A stretch of DNA of 64,000 nt from Megaleporinus macrocephalus. Lineage: Eukaryota > Chordata > Actinopteri > Characiformes > Anostomidae. The stretch spans positions 17,861,366 through 17,925,365 of the forward strand of contig CM038706.1 in NCBI GenBank assembly GCA_021613375.1, in the 5' to 3' direction. The stretch's first letter is position 1, and the number at the start of each line of letters is the position of its first letter. Both the position numbers and the translations under genes were made by a program. Below are positions 24,535 to 35,751 of this stretch, in pieces. The notes beneath the pieces are model-generated. The model did no database searches and had not been told where the DNA came from. It saw nothing but the letters and a program-made list of their open reading frames with translations.

Positions 24535-24715
24535 AGGAAAACAGGTACCTCTGCTTTTGTCGATTTTTATTTTTATTTTATTTTTCTGCATCATGTCAAG
24601 GCAGCAGTTGCCATTTACATTGTGTGAACATTTCACAGTTAATGGACCAATAGAAATGCTCCAAAATAACTTTAAAAATTCTGTTTCCATGGACTTGCAG
24701 CAGTAAAATTTGTTT
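24535..24715 (+). repeat. Dispersed repeat family R, copy
   Basis: Shares TTTATTTTTCTGCATNATNTNAANGNAGCAGNTGCCATTTA and ATTGTGTGAACATTTC, then TTAATGGACCAATAGAAATG and a CCAAAATA block, with copies at 59.6-61.0 kb and (reverse) at 63.1 kb. The family is unclassified here. I remember a similar repeat in fish genomes but not its name. Confidence 0.65.
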
Positions 24716-24994
24716 GTTGCAAAGTCTCTGTGTTTATACCTGAATTACTTGGTGTTTATCACTCCTGTGTTTAGGTCCTTGCTTTGTCTCCTATGACATC
24801 GCTTGGCTGTGTTTTGACCCTTGACTGTTGTCTGGATCTCGAGTATCGAACTGTACCAAATAAAGCCACTATGCACTGGCAACCTGCTACCAGAGATTTT
24901 TCTGACTTACTTTTTTGCTTAAACATGTGGCCTTACAATAAAACCAAGATAAGCTATCTGATTACTCACTTATTATTTTAGCTCAAATAGTTAC

Positions 24995-25884
24995 TGTAAG
25001 CTCCGGACACACACACACACACACCCCACTCTTACACGCGCATCACCATGATAATGCATCACCCACAGCTGGTAGTTATCAGTGCTAGCAGCAGCAGCTC
25101 GTTAGCACTTCCTATATAGCCTAGCCAAACACACCTCAGTGCGTGGCATCGTTTCTTTCACGAGATAATGTGTGGTTCAACACTTACCTGTCCGTGGTCT
25201 CTGGGCCGTTGTCTAAAGGGTATTTCTACAGGTCCAACCAGACTTGGGTTCTCCACAGCGGGGTCCAGTCTCACTCCCTGTAGCCCAAGAGGATCTGCAT
25301 TCCCTCTGACCTGCCCGGCACTCACCTCCATCCGGCTGAGCCTTCCCATTGGTGTCCACGTGAAGTGAGGTTGGTGAACCAGCGGACTTCCAGACTCATT
25401 CCCCAGAGCGAGTTCATTCCCCGGCTCTGGCCAGTCCAACTAATGACTAACTAATGTTTTTAGTTAGCACTGACACTGGAATATCACCCTCGGTGAGGGT
25501 GCTCTCTCTCTGTTCGAGGCAGCCACCGGAGGAGCTCTGAGACCATGGCGAGGAGGTATTAATCACTGTTCGAACTGTCCACACAGGGCTGGTTCCTCTC
25601 TCTCCTCTTTGCAGGACACGAGGTACTGCTCTGGTTCCCTGTGCACAGCCTGGAGACCCAGTGGTTACCCAGTGAGGCAACGAGTCAACATCCACGGTCC
25701 TGTATTCCATCCAGCCTACCCCCAGGACTGCATCTCTACCTGCACCAGGCCCACTGCTCTAATACTCCTGGACTCTTCATGCTAGTGAGCCTCTGGACTG
25801 TTTTTGTTTCCTATTATTGACTGCTCTGAGGCAATAAACCTTGCAAATGGATCGAATAACACCTCTTGAGTCTGAATCCTTACA
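24995..25884 (+). mobile_element. Solo LTR, 890 bp, with GTTAC target duplication
   Basis: This is what remains when the two long terminal repeats of an LTR retrotransposon recombine and the coding interior is lost. It starts TGTAAG and ends CTTACA (matching inverted hexamers) and is flanked by a perfect 5-bp duplication GTTAC at 24990-24994 and 25885-25889, as LTR integrases make. Inside are a CA run (25008-25024), a possible TATA-like CTATATAG near 25112, a GC-richer U3/R-like middle, and AATAAA at about 25832 as a likely polyadenylation signal. This order supports plus orientation. There are no gag or pol remains. The superfamily cannot be told from the LTR alone. The perfect duplication suggests the insertion is not very old. 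Confidence 0.85.
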
Positions 25885-25889
25885 GTTAC

Positions 25890-26550
25890 ACTCCTCTTTT
25901 GGTTTTGTACTTCATGCTTGTGCAGCACCCACAATTATTACCTAGGATTTTGAGAGTTTGTACTACTTTACTTAAAATCTAGAACTTCATACAATACTAC
26001 ATACTAGACCTTATTACACAATACCACATGCTGTGGTACTAGAGGTTCTCAAGAGGTGCTGCAGTTAGAGAAGGAGAGACTTTAAATGTTGTAGTTGTTG
26101 CTGTTAAAAGTCTAAAGTGCAATGTTACCCATATCTTTCCTGTGACTCTTTTACTCCCTGTTTTAAATTTCTTCATTGAAGTACTTTGTCCAAAAGGAGG
26201 TGTACGATACTGTCATCAATAACTGTTTGAGGGAGTTGAGACAGAGATTATGTGTCTATAAATACAGTGCTGCATGCACTGGCAAGAACTGATGTTAACC
26301 GCCCTCTTTTTACTAGGAAAAGAGTGTGGCGAGCAAGTGAAGCAGCGACAGACAGAGACAGAAACACAACACAGGTGTCAACTGGAGACAGAGAGGAAAT
26401 GAAAGGGGAAAATATGAGAAAAAATGGACATTTTAAAGAGATGGAGGCACAATATGGGAGCCAAGAGGTAGAGTGATTTCTGTGTTCATGCAAAACAATG
26501 TAATTTTTTTATAATTTGAAGTCAGCCATTTCTTCTGTGTGTGTAAAGAG
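25890..26550. other. No gene recognised
   Basis: AT-rich. An 81-codon minus and a 74-codon plus frame overlap at about 26250-26490, with no recognisable product. Confidence 0.5.
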
Positions 26551-26567
26551 AGTCTGAAATCTGCAGA

Positions 26568-27126
26568 CATGGGACCAAGTTGCAAGTAACAAGTAAGTCT
26601 CAAGTCTTGACAATCAACTACCGAGTCAAGTCCCAAGTCAATACAAGCGAGTCTCGAGTTAAGTCCCAAGTCTTAAATTTAAGAGTCCTAGTCAAGTCAC
26701 CAGATGTAACGTCATTTCAGTATTTAACACAATTGATGCAGCTGATTAAACTGACATTAATATAACATTAACATTTTTAAAGTTTGTATAATAACAAAAA
26801 TAACTTGCATATGAAATTAGATCATTTCAAACAGTTCTAATCACTAATCACCTCATTACCAGTTCATTAGCAGTTAAAATAGGTGTTGTTTGTAACGCTC
26901 AGCTCCTTAGCATTACAGCACCATTTAATAAAAAAATGATGTTATTTGATTAAGTCTTATTTATTGTGTAAAAATAGGGTGGCGAGTCTTTTCAAGTCTT
27001 AAAGCTCAAGTCCGATTCCAAGTCCAAGTCAGTAAAGGTAAAGTCTAAGTCAAGTCACAAGTCATCAGTTTAGTGACTTGAGTTGGACTCGAGTCCAAGT
27101 CATGTGACTCAAGTCCACATGTCTGG
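26568..27126. mobile_element. AAGTC-rich non-autonomous element
   Basis: Both ends are crowded with degenerate CAAGTC units (26575-26700 and 26985-27125), while the middle is ordinary AT-rich DNA. The outermost bases are inverted: CAGACATGGGAC at about 26564 against the reverse complement of GTCCACATGTCTG at about 27113-27125. I recall this CAAGTC-type repeat from many fish genomes. It resembles a DNA transposon with subterminal repeats, where transposase binding sites often cluster. No clear target duplication, no coding content. Confidence 0.65.
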
Positions 27127-27129
27127 AAC

Positions 27130-27580
27130 TGTCAGGTGTGTTTAGGATGGTCAGTATTTCAGTATTTATTCATTTGAACACAACGGTTCCTAACTAGAGG
27201 ATGTTGGCAGAGTTTTACATTTAAGTCAATTTGCTCATTTTATCTTAACATGCCTTTATCTTAACATGTCAGAATAAAAGACAATTGGTTTAACATTAGG
27301 GGTCAAGGACTTAAGCCCTAAATGCTCACTGAACATTGCATCACCCTTGTCTGAAGCCTTCTAAAAACCTACAAGCTACATAGTCAAAGATACTCAGCCA
27401 CTTACTCGCCCACCACTCACTCACTCACACACTTACTCACTCACAAATGTGATAGAAGCTATGGTAGTTGGTTTAACCACACTTTGATTTTACATCTGGC
27501 AATTTCGTAACATTGGCTTATTTTTAATTTGGCTGTGGCCTTAAATGTATGTGGATCATACATTTTTTACACAACATCCA
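27130..27580. other. No gene recognised; short (CACT)n run
   Basis: A (CACT)-type run lies at about 27410-27445. Nothing else recognised. Confidence 0.55.
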
Positions 27581-27584
27581 GGAA

Positions 27585-27800
27585 CATTCATTGATTAATT
27601 CAGCATCCCAACCACTTTTCCTCCCAGGTTGCGGTGGTGGGCGGGTGTAATACTGTAGCTTATCCCAGCACTCATTGAGTGAAAGGCAAGAATCACCCTG
27701 GACAGGTCGCAAATAGCAGATCAAAAGGCAGACACACAGACATACATATTCTCACACTCACAAGTTAACACTCACACTTAGGGGCACTGTAGATCAGTGT
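27585..27800 (-). mobile_element. SINE 3' half (reverse orientation)
   Basis: On the minus strand this reads as the 3' half of the same kind of fish SINE as at 7.8 and 21.7 kb: GTGTGAGTGTTAACTTGTGA, GCGACCTGTCCAGGGTGATT, CTTGCCTTTCACTCAATGAG, GCTGGGATAAGCTACAG and a tail near TTAATCAATGAATG. The tRNA-like head is missing, as in a 5'-truncated copy. Confidence 0.78.
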
Positions 27801-28143
27801 GTAAAGTCATTCAGTCCCCCACTGTATATGTTAGTCTAATGAGATGAAGCAGGTTGAATGCCATGCTAGGCGGCAGCATGGAAACAAAGCTCTGTACCTA
27901 ATTATCAGACGCAGATGACTTATTGATTAGGAGTCTTCATTAATGCAGGGGATGTGTGGTGGGCCGTATAGGTTGTGGGTTGCCTCTGTAATTAGGAGGC
28001 TTTTTGAGCTCTGGCCGTAGGGCTTTAGGGATTTGTCCCTTAGGGCAGAGTGAGCGCTGAAAGGTCGAGGTGGACTTGAGGAGGTGCAAGCCACTGCTGC
28101 TGGCTTTGCGTGCATAAGCCGGAAGAACAGAGGAGCAGAGGTG

Positions 28144-28175
<32 letters not shown>

Positions 28176-28770
28176 CAGTGAAACAGATTGGGGGTGCCAA
28201 GGTGTCAGCCAGCTGACGTTATTCATGGACTTGAAGAAGTCACATTAAAAATTGAACTGCTGCGAGACTTGGCCCAACTGCAACAGGATGTGGAGGTTAT
28301 GGCATAATTTGGAGAAGGACTTGTTGATAATCACTCGTATTAAAACCACCTTGAACTAAAGTTAAAAAATGTAACTAAAATTCTTGTTGGACCATGTGAA
28401 TGTCTAGATTAATCCAAACTCCTACATAACACTCAACAGGAATGGCTGAGGTTGTTTGGGATGGACACAACACACGGTCAGCATTGTTATTAAAGGGCTC
28501 ATTTGCATACCTCTGCTTTCTTTAAAATAAAGGATCCAAATGATGCTTGGTTGGAAAGTAATGTTCTAGAAGAGAACAATAATCGGTACTTTATATGATT
28601 TCAGGGATCGCTAAACTTTAAAAGGCAGGTTTACTAAGAGAGACATCAACTACCGACAGTCTATCGACCATGTCCCAGCAGCTTAGAAGGAATAATCTAC
28701 TTGTCATCGGTAAAAATGAATCAAATATGTTCTTTTCTCACAATTTTAATCTACTAAAGAAAAACTCAAT
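27801..28770. other. No gene recognised; (TC)n patch
   Basis: A CT-rich microsatellite lies at about 28144-28176. The minus-strand frames of 86 and 99 codons that run through it are repeat-driven and not protein-like. Confidence 0.55.
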
Positions 28771-28774
28771 GACT

Positions 28775-29039
28775 ATAAATACACTGAAAATCCAGCAACA
28801 CTGTTGTGTCTGATTCACTCGTACCAGTGCAACACAAACTTACATATCATCACTTCAGTGTCACTGCAGGGCTGCAAATGATCGGCCACCCACATAATAC
28901 CTGCTCTGTGGCGGCCCTGACCACAGAAGAACGGGGTGAAAGATGCTAAGACTGATAAAGTAGTAAGTGGAACTGATAAACTAGACAGTGAGTGTGGAAA
29001 CAAGGAGGTGTATGTAACAAAGTGGCCGGTGGGTGTGTA
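28775..29039. mobile_element. Palindromic DNA transposon, partial copy 2
   Basis: The right part of the family seen at 4925-5591: CACTGTTGTGTCTGATTCAC, a GTGTCACTGCAGGGCTG block, CCACCCACATAATACCTGCT, and the end GGAAACAAGGAGGTGTATGT followed by AAAGTGGCCGGTGGGTGTG next to TA. The left part is missing. The preserved right terminus differs from copy 1 and matches the GGCCACTTTATTAGGTACACC terminal form that I remember for this family. Confidence 0.75.
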
Positions 29040-29044
29040 AACAC

Positions 29045-29555
29045 AGTACAAGCTTAGACTGAAATGACATCTGACATCCCATTCTTTGTTTCCTTCCCAC
29101 ATTGTTGACTGTTACTGGTCAGATTATTTTGAGCTTGTCAAGATTTTTTACCTTTCAGATATAAAAATATGACATTAAATACTTAATTCTTTGAATCCAG
29201 CGTATATTCCTAAACTCTTTGTATTCATGGTATGATCAAAATGTCTTTATATATGTCTCTGTCCACAAATTCATAAGAAATTCTATAATGTCCTAGTTAA
29301 CCAGCTACACTGGATAGCGGTGTACAATTTCTTTTACTTTTTCTTTTTTATTCTTTTACAACTTGGCCCAACATGTTTCATCTACAATGAAATTTAAAAA
29401 CATTTTGATTTCTATTGCTCAAACCTGAGTGACCCGAGCTTCTTAACAATATAATGTCAATATATCTCTCTATCCTGCAGTCTTTTGTTGTCATGCACCT
29501 GTATCTGGCTTAGTCAGCTAGGACTAGAGTTTTTTCATTCCCTGTTATTGGAATG

Positions 29556-29560
<5 letters not shown>
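29045..29560. other. No gene recognised
   Basis: AT-rich. A small perfect hairpin, TTTCATTCC (29533-29541) with GGAATGAAA (29550-29558), sits directly beside the (AT)n tract. Confidence 0.5.

Positions 29561-29645
<85 letters not shown>
29561..29645. repeat. (AT)n microsatellite
   Basis: About 85 bases of AT dinucleotide, uninterrupted apart from the edges. Confidence 0.96.
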
Positions 29646-29649
<4 letters not shown>

Positions 29650-29651
<2 letters not shown>

Positions 29652-32600
29652 TTTTTTTTTGCTCCTTAGTTGTCCACTGTCATCACTTTCACTTGCTACC
29701 TGTCCGTTCATAAATATGAATAAATGTTGTAGGAGATTTCACTTGCAGGCCAGTTTAACATTTCAGTGAAATCAGCTACTGGTATTTTAAGATGCATGCT
29801 CTGACATTAAGGTCTGGTTTTAAATAACATATGGGTTCAGTCCTGTTTCATTACATTACTAGATTAGAGATGTAGTTTCTTGTTCTTTAATTTTTCAGTG
29901 TGCTAAAAGGAAGCATTAAAACATAATTATTTATTATTATTTGATTAGTTCAGTGGATTTACTGTGCAAAGCTGGTCTCAGGTAATTTGATCTGAAAGCC
30001 AGCATTTTTATTTATTTCAAAACTTTGAACACATATCACATACTTCTATTCAGGGAACAACTAAGACGTCATGTAAAATAGATCATATGAAGTCATTATC
30101 TCCTCAAATTCAGTTTTTATTGCTTTTGTTTTAACTAATGTTGTTTTTAGTGTAAAATGCTCTTATATTGCATTGCTCCATGTAATCTTTATTCCAAGGC
30201 CAATGTTGTGTTAAAGTTTCAAAATAATATTGAGCAGCTCTTAATTATTTAGACAAGATGAAACTATGAGCTGGAGATAAGTTTGACAGTGAAGCTGCTC
30301 ATCCATCAGACAGACAGCTTGTTATGCAATTGTTACGAAGCACTGTTACTCGAAGATGGCATAGCATGCCACACCAGCTGCCACCTCTTGGGACAATGTC
30401 TCAGCAGACTGTCTCACCCCTCTGACTCATACTACTTCTGTGAAACAGGGTTTTAGTTCTATACAAACAACACAGACAACACTATTTAGTATGATCAGCC
30501 TAACTCGACCACTGAAGGGACATTTCTTTATCAGTTTGCATCATGTGCATATCACTATAACAACAGAAGACTGGCTATGTATAAATAAGTCTCTCATGTC
30601 AGTTGCTGTTTCAGTGCTACTGTTTTTTACTGGGACTGTGCAAAGAGGCACCAGTGAAGATCACAGTAAATCTTCACTAGCTTTGAGGTCATTTAAGCAC
30701 TGTGTGCTCAAATAATCCACCAGTGAGAGGGTGTCACTGAGATAGTTTATTAAAGCTTGCCTTAAAGTCAGCCTGTAAAGTCATTCTTGTCAACTTCTGC
30801 TTTGCACCATTAAGCTGGCATTTGTGTGTGAGCATGTGTGTGTGTGAGAGAGAGAGAAAGATTCTGTTTTGATAGGTGGTAGAAATGGGGCTGGTTTTGT
30901 ATTAATCATGAGGATTGTGTTTCTGCTGCCTCTCTTATCCCCGTGTTAGATTTCACGCAGAGTTTGTTTGGGATCGGACAGGGATTTGGGAGCTGTCGGA
31001 GTGGAGTTAGGGCTGCAGAGCCAAAACAGTCATGCTTAAAGTGAGCAGACTGGAGAGAACATAGCATGAACCCACATTTTTCATATGCAAATCTCCACAA
31101 TGTTTAAAATGAGGCTCTCACTCTGCAATGCTGTTAACACAGCTGCTCATCTCTGGACATGAGTCAGTTCTGTCAGGTTTGCATCTTCAGATAAAAAGAA
31201 AATTCACATTAGGATGATAGTTTAACTTCTACCACAGTTTAAAGCTAAACCAACCATTGTCTTACTAAATAAATGTACAGTATGTATAATTACAGAGTGT
31301 ATAATTATTATATATATCAGAATGGTACATCTGGGAACAGCACATCCCCATCTGTCTGTTGATGTAGGGGGGTGCTAATTATGCTTGCCTTAGACTGTAA
31401 TGTATAATAGCAGTGCAAAACTAGACACAATAAGGAATCCCCTCAGTCTCCCAGAATCAAGCTGGTACAGTGACCCCACTAAAAAGCTGGCGATGTCCTA
31501 CCTGGACATCTGGTTTATCTTATTGAATCTACAGGGCAACCAAATACCAGTGAAATGTGTTAAATATATCACCTACCCTAGTGTGCTAGCTAGCACGCGA
31601 AAAAAAGCTAGTGATTTCATTTCAAGTTCTTAATGTATTTAAAACATGATTTTGAATGCCATGACAGAGAGCATTACGCACAATGCATCAATGTCATCGC
31701 TGTTTTCACCCAGCTATAACTAAACACAAATAAGCTAGCCAGGTACATCACCTAGTTTTTAAATATCACAAGTCAATACAGATAAACATAAAATCTGCTG
31801 ACATTGTCTAATACATACATACAAAGGTTACATACAGGATAAACAGTTATCTGTCTTACCAGGTACAGCTTAGCTAACATTAGTACCAGACTACATAAGC
31901 AGCTGGCTATGTTGGCCACATAATTCAGGAAAATAACATATTTTTCCACAAACAAAACAAACTAGACAATGTGCCCAACAGAAAAATAGTAAGCTCTGTG
32001 TCACTTTCAAGGCCTTTCTACTCCCTCATTATTCGCCAATTAAAAGCCATACCATAGCCATACTCTGATCCTCAACCTTTTTTTCTTCCAAGCCCTCTGT
32101 CTATCCTTTCTATTTGTTTAGCAGTGTGAGCTGTTGTAGGTATCCATGTAACCTTGTCTGCTATTTGTGTGAACCTAGCTCACTACCTTTCAGCTGTGTG
32201 TGTGTCTGTGTGTCTAGGGCTGTATGATAGCTTAATGTATTGCTTTTTTTGACAGCAACAGTATATTTGACAGCGGATTTGGAACATAGCAAACACAGAA
32301 ATTGGCACTGCTAACAAACGTACATGTACATCCTGATTTCCTCCTCCATGCTGGGGTGAATGAGTTCTCATTTCTTTTGCAGGAGGCAGCTTGAGATCTC
32401 TCCTCCTTCTGCCGTGCTATGACTGCACACTGGGATTGTTTACCTGCATCCTTTTCGAGGGGGAACTATACCATGTGATCAGAGCGTGACAGTGTAATGG
32501 GGGTGTGTGAAAGCAGAGTTGCGCCGAGCATCTAAAAATATCAAATGAAAGTGCAACTTGTTTGACCAAATTGCAGTGACAACATTTTAAAGTATCCATG

Positions 32601-33675
32601 ATGATGTTACTGTGCCTGACTGTGCATTTATGTGAGTGTTTCATGTCATATTTTATCTGAGGTGTAATTTGCTGGGATTGAATATGACTGCTTAGCATTA
32701 AAAATGGCAAACTGAGCTGACCTTCTAAATTATTTTTCAGCTCTTTTCTTTCTGTGATTTGGCTATTCTAAGCTCCTGTCTCAGTGGATCAAAAGTTCAA
32801 GCACAAGACATAAAGTTTATTCTCCAGCTGTGTGCTAGAAATCGCATTTCCAAAGGGTTAGAAGTGCCCTTTATGTTAAAAGGTATCCTTGCTTTTGTTT
32901 GGAACCGTTTAGTGGAACATGCAACCAGGTGAGATGTTTCAAACACATTTCAAAGCTGCTGAAGAAGCTTTTCCCTCAAAGACCTGCTTACATACAGCTT
33001 GCATCATGTTTGGTTTATACTCAGTCAATAGAGTGATCACTCGACAAAGCTTCTAGAGGTTTGTGGTGTGTGTTAAAAGGCTCCCTTGTCTGCCCTCTTG
33101 TGTAGCCTGTTGTTTTGGAGTTTGTGTACGGACTGTTATCAAGGGAAACTGTTTACTATCTTCAAAGAACACTGAGAGAGCACAGCCTGTGTAGTGTGTA
33201 TTTGTATGAAGCCTATGTAAAACATTTTTTTTTCTCATTTGTCACCAAAGTCCCCTTTAGCAATGACAATTTACTTTGCTTTGCACAATTTAAAGCCAAA
33301 CTATTTTTCTGACCTATATTTATCCCTTAGAATTATTAATCATGTTACCCTTATTGTGTCTTTAAGACTGGTGAATGCAAATGGCCCATTTTCTTATTCA
33401 GAAAACTCTACTATCTATTACGAAATTAACTGCCCAGGGCTTTGTGCCTCATGTGAATGGGCAGGCTAGCCTGCTCTAGGCTGAATAGGCACATGTCCTG
33501 GATGTATCTAAAAGGCTTGTTTTTGTGACCCCACAACAGCAAAGAATTCAAAATGCCTTTGCTGATGTATGGCATGTAATAGTATGTTTGTATTCTCCAT
33601 CAAACTACTTTAGATTTGATAAAACAATATGGGCCCTGAGAGTGTTGTGGGAGCCAAAACTTATTTATACAGTCA
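29650..33675. other. No gene recognised
   Basis: Four kilobases without a recognisable gene or transposon. A short GT/GA run lies at about 30825-30860. The stretch 32460-32720 is complex, with AAAATATC, ATTTGC and TGAGCTGACC-like words, and is a conserved-noncoding candidate by appearance only. Confidence 0.4.
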
Positions 33676-33772
33676 TTTTATGGGGACCTTTAAAAATTAG
33701 GACTAGGCTAGTAGTGGTTGCGGTCAAGGTTTGGGTAAGTCTCCATGAAATGTCTATGTAATGTCCCCACAG
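33676..33772. repeat. TGGGGAC...GTCCCCA short dispersed repeat
   Basis: Begins TATGGGGACC (33679-33688) and ends ATGTCCCCACA (33761-33771), so its ends are inverted. Inside is GGTTTGGGTAAGTCTCCATG. I recall this small element as very common in fish introns. No coding content. Confidence 0.65.
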
Positions 33773-33774
33773 AT

Positions 33775-34560
33775 CACAGAAACAATTGTGTGTGTATGTG
33801 TCTAGGATAGGCTGGATGTGTGTTGTCAGCACTTTCCCTGGGGCGTTGAGGTTGCTCTGAGGCCATGCTTGTTTGAAGAATGCTGGCTGGGTAAGCATGA
33901 AGGCCCAGGTGCCCAGTCCTGGATAAGCACTCTAGTGGGCATCCAGTTGTGCCTCAGAAGTAACACACACTCAAACTGGCAAAGAGACATGCATGTTTCT
34001 ATGGCCCCTTTGCGATGTAGACTCGTCTCTGTAAATGATTGTCTAAGGAAGCTATCGATCAGAAGCCTAGGCTTTCAACCCTCTGAGGGCTTTTAAAGCT
34101 CTGCTCTCCTCAGCCACACATTCTCCCTCACACACCTCTTCCTTTTTTGTACACGTCTATGCTCTTATACACCACCTCCCTCTCTGTTGCCTCCCTCTTG
34201 CAATTCTCCTGCCCCCCAGGGGCCTGCTGACTCAATAAACAGTCAAACCAAAGTTAACACACGCAACTGCGCTGTACTCTTGCTCCATTCAAGCCTAAAA
34301 TAAACCTTACATGCTGAGGAATACCCAATGAGACGTGCTAATGCAGAGAAAAATGGCTTATTTGTATTTGATAGGTCTATATTTTCCTTTAAACACAGAG
34401 GGAAAATATGCCCTGGTAACATGGGTATTTTTCCAGAAATGTAAAAAGGAACATGTTTCTGAGCATGAACTTTGTTATGTCAATATAGAATCTTTGCAGA
34501 TTTTGGAAATTGCGTACCTTTGATTATTTGTTTTGTGATTATCTATTATTTATAGTGTTT
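33775..34560. other. No gene recognised
   Basis: No repeats of note. The 92-codon frame at 33818-34096 has no recognisable motif. Confidence 0.5.
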
Positions 34561-34564
34561 CTTA

Positions 34565-35748
34565 AAGGGAACCCCGGCTGGTGACACTTGTAAGCCTTAA
34601 TATGGTGTAATGACTAAATTGTTAAGACGTGTTGTAAAAAAAAAAAATCACAAAAGTAGCAGATTTATTTATAAATGAACGCTTTTATTCTAAATATTTG
34701 ACATATGGACGCAGCCATTATTTCTGACGCGCAAAGCCTGTTGGGTAGATGACATCAAATGGTTGCAGCGCGCTAAACTTGACTGCGGTTGGAAGGAGTG
34801 AATGCTAGTTAGCCAACCTAGCTTAAAAGAAAACCATGTACATTGTGCTGCTGTTGGGTGTTAGTGGGCAGTGGGAAGACTGATATTAGTCTAAACAGCT
34901 TTCACAAAGATAAAGAAAGAGAATAGTTAGTGAAGCAGCGTGTGAACGAACGCAGCTACCAAAAGACCCGCCGCTCTGCCCTCGTCACTTCAGTCTCGAT
35001 GCGTTTGAGTCGTTTAGTAGACCACCACTGGTGAGTGACTTGACGGATGCTGTTGTTTTAGGCGTAGACTAAAACACAATGCAGTGCCACAGTTTCCACA
35101 CACATGAAGTCTAAAAACCTCAGATTATGAAGAACCGCGCAAAGAAACGCGAACGTGAACATACGCTGGACTCTCTCCTGGTGTCCGGCCAACAACGTTT
35201 ACCGTTAGCGGCAGCTGCTTTCCCCTCGTTTGCAGGTCAATGTAAAAGTACAGCCGTTGTAGTCAACATACTACTTCACTAATAAACAAGTTTGGAAGCT
35301 AAGAGAAACTCCCGTTCAGTGTATCTAGCTGTATACTGACCGTGAATGTTTCCTGCTAGAAACTGGAGCTCCTTTAACAGACACTCTTCTTCTCCGTCAA
35401 CATCAACACACAGTTTCACAACAACACCAGCACTGTGTCCCACTCTCACCTCCACGGCTCTCTGTTCATCATTTTAACTCACTTGGTGTGTGTTGTCGCC
35501 GCTGTTGTCAGAAATGTTGTGTTCTGGCTCAAACTGCAAAGGCTGAACTGTAGCTATGTTTAGCTAGCTAGCTGTGCTCGAGCGCGACGGGCTGTCACTG
35601 CAACCATTTGACGTCACCGCCCGCAGTGCACGTCTGTAGTTACAACAAAAACAAATCTGCTACTTTTTGTTATTTTTGTCAACTTGTCTTAATAATTTAG
35701 TCATTACACCATATTAAAGCTTACATGTGTTACCAGCCGGGTTCCCTT
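34565..35748. mobile_element. 1.18-kb DNA transposon with long inverted ends, THAP-type
   Basis: The ends are long inverted repeats. The left starts AAGGGAACCCCGGCTGGT and the right, reversed, reads AAGGGAACCCGGCTGGT. They stay about 90% alike for roughly 105 bases, through TGGTGTAATGACTAAATT and AGTAGCAGATTT. Similarity resumes further in at GACATCAAATGGTTGCAG (34750-34767) against the reverse complement of 35597-35614. The flanks are TTA on both sides (34562-34564, 35749-35751), a 3-bp duplication as in PIF/Harbinger. Read as 4 bp it is TTAA/TTTA, close to the TTAA of Kolobok elements. The internal THAP exon favours a THAP-carrying superfamily such as Kolobok. No catalytic domain is present, so this is an internally deleted copy that depended on a transposase made elsewhere. 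Confidence 0.82.
34836..35030 (+). pseudogene. THAP zinc-finger exon of a transposase (frameshifted)
   Basis: THAP domains are C2CH zinc fingers that bind DNA at transposon ends (P element, Kolobok) and in host proteins. All four ligands are visible: CAAVGC gives Cys at 34844-34846 and Cys at 34859-34861, and LCPRHF gives Cys at 34977-34979 and His at 34986-34988. That is C-x4-C, about 39 residues, then C-x2-H, matching the family rule. Between them KTDISLNSFHKDKE is the usual basic stretch, and FSLDAFESF follows the His as in other THAP domains. The reading frame changes at least twice (a stop right after the second Cys; another at 34924), and the ATG at 34836 is out of frame with the first Cys, so no protein is made. 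A consensus splice donor GTGAGT at 35031 ends the exon, indicating that the parent gene was spliced. Confidence 0.8.
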
Positions 35749-35751
35749 TTA

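Noticed and set aside
34565..35748. P-element relative, because of the THAP domain
   Set aside because: P elements make 8-bp target duplications. The flanks here show only TTA or TTAA/TTTA, and the ends are much longer.
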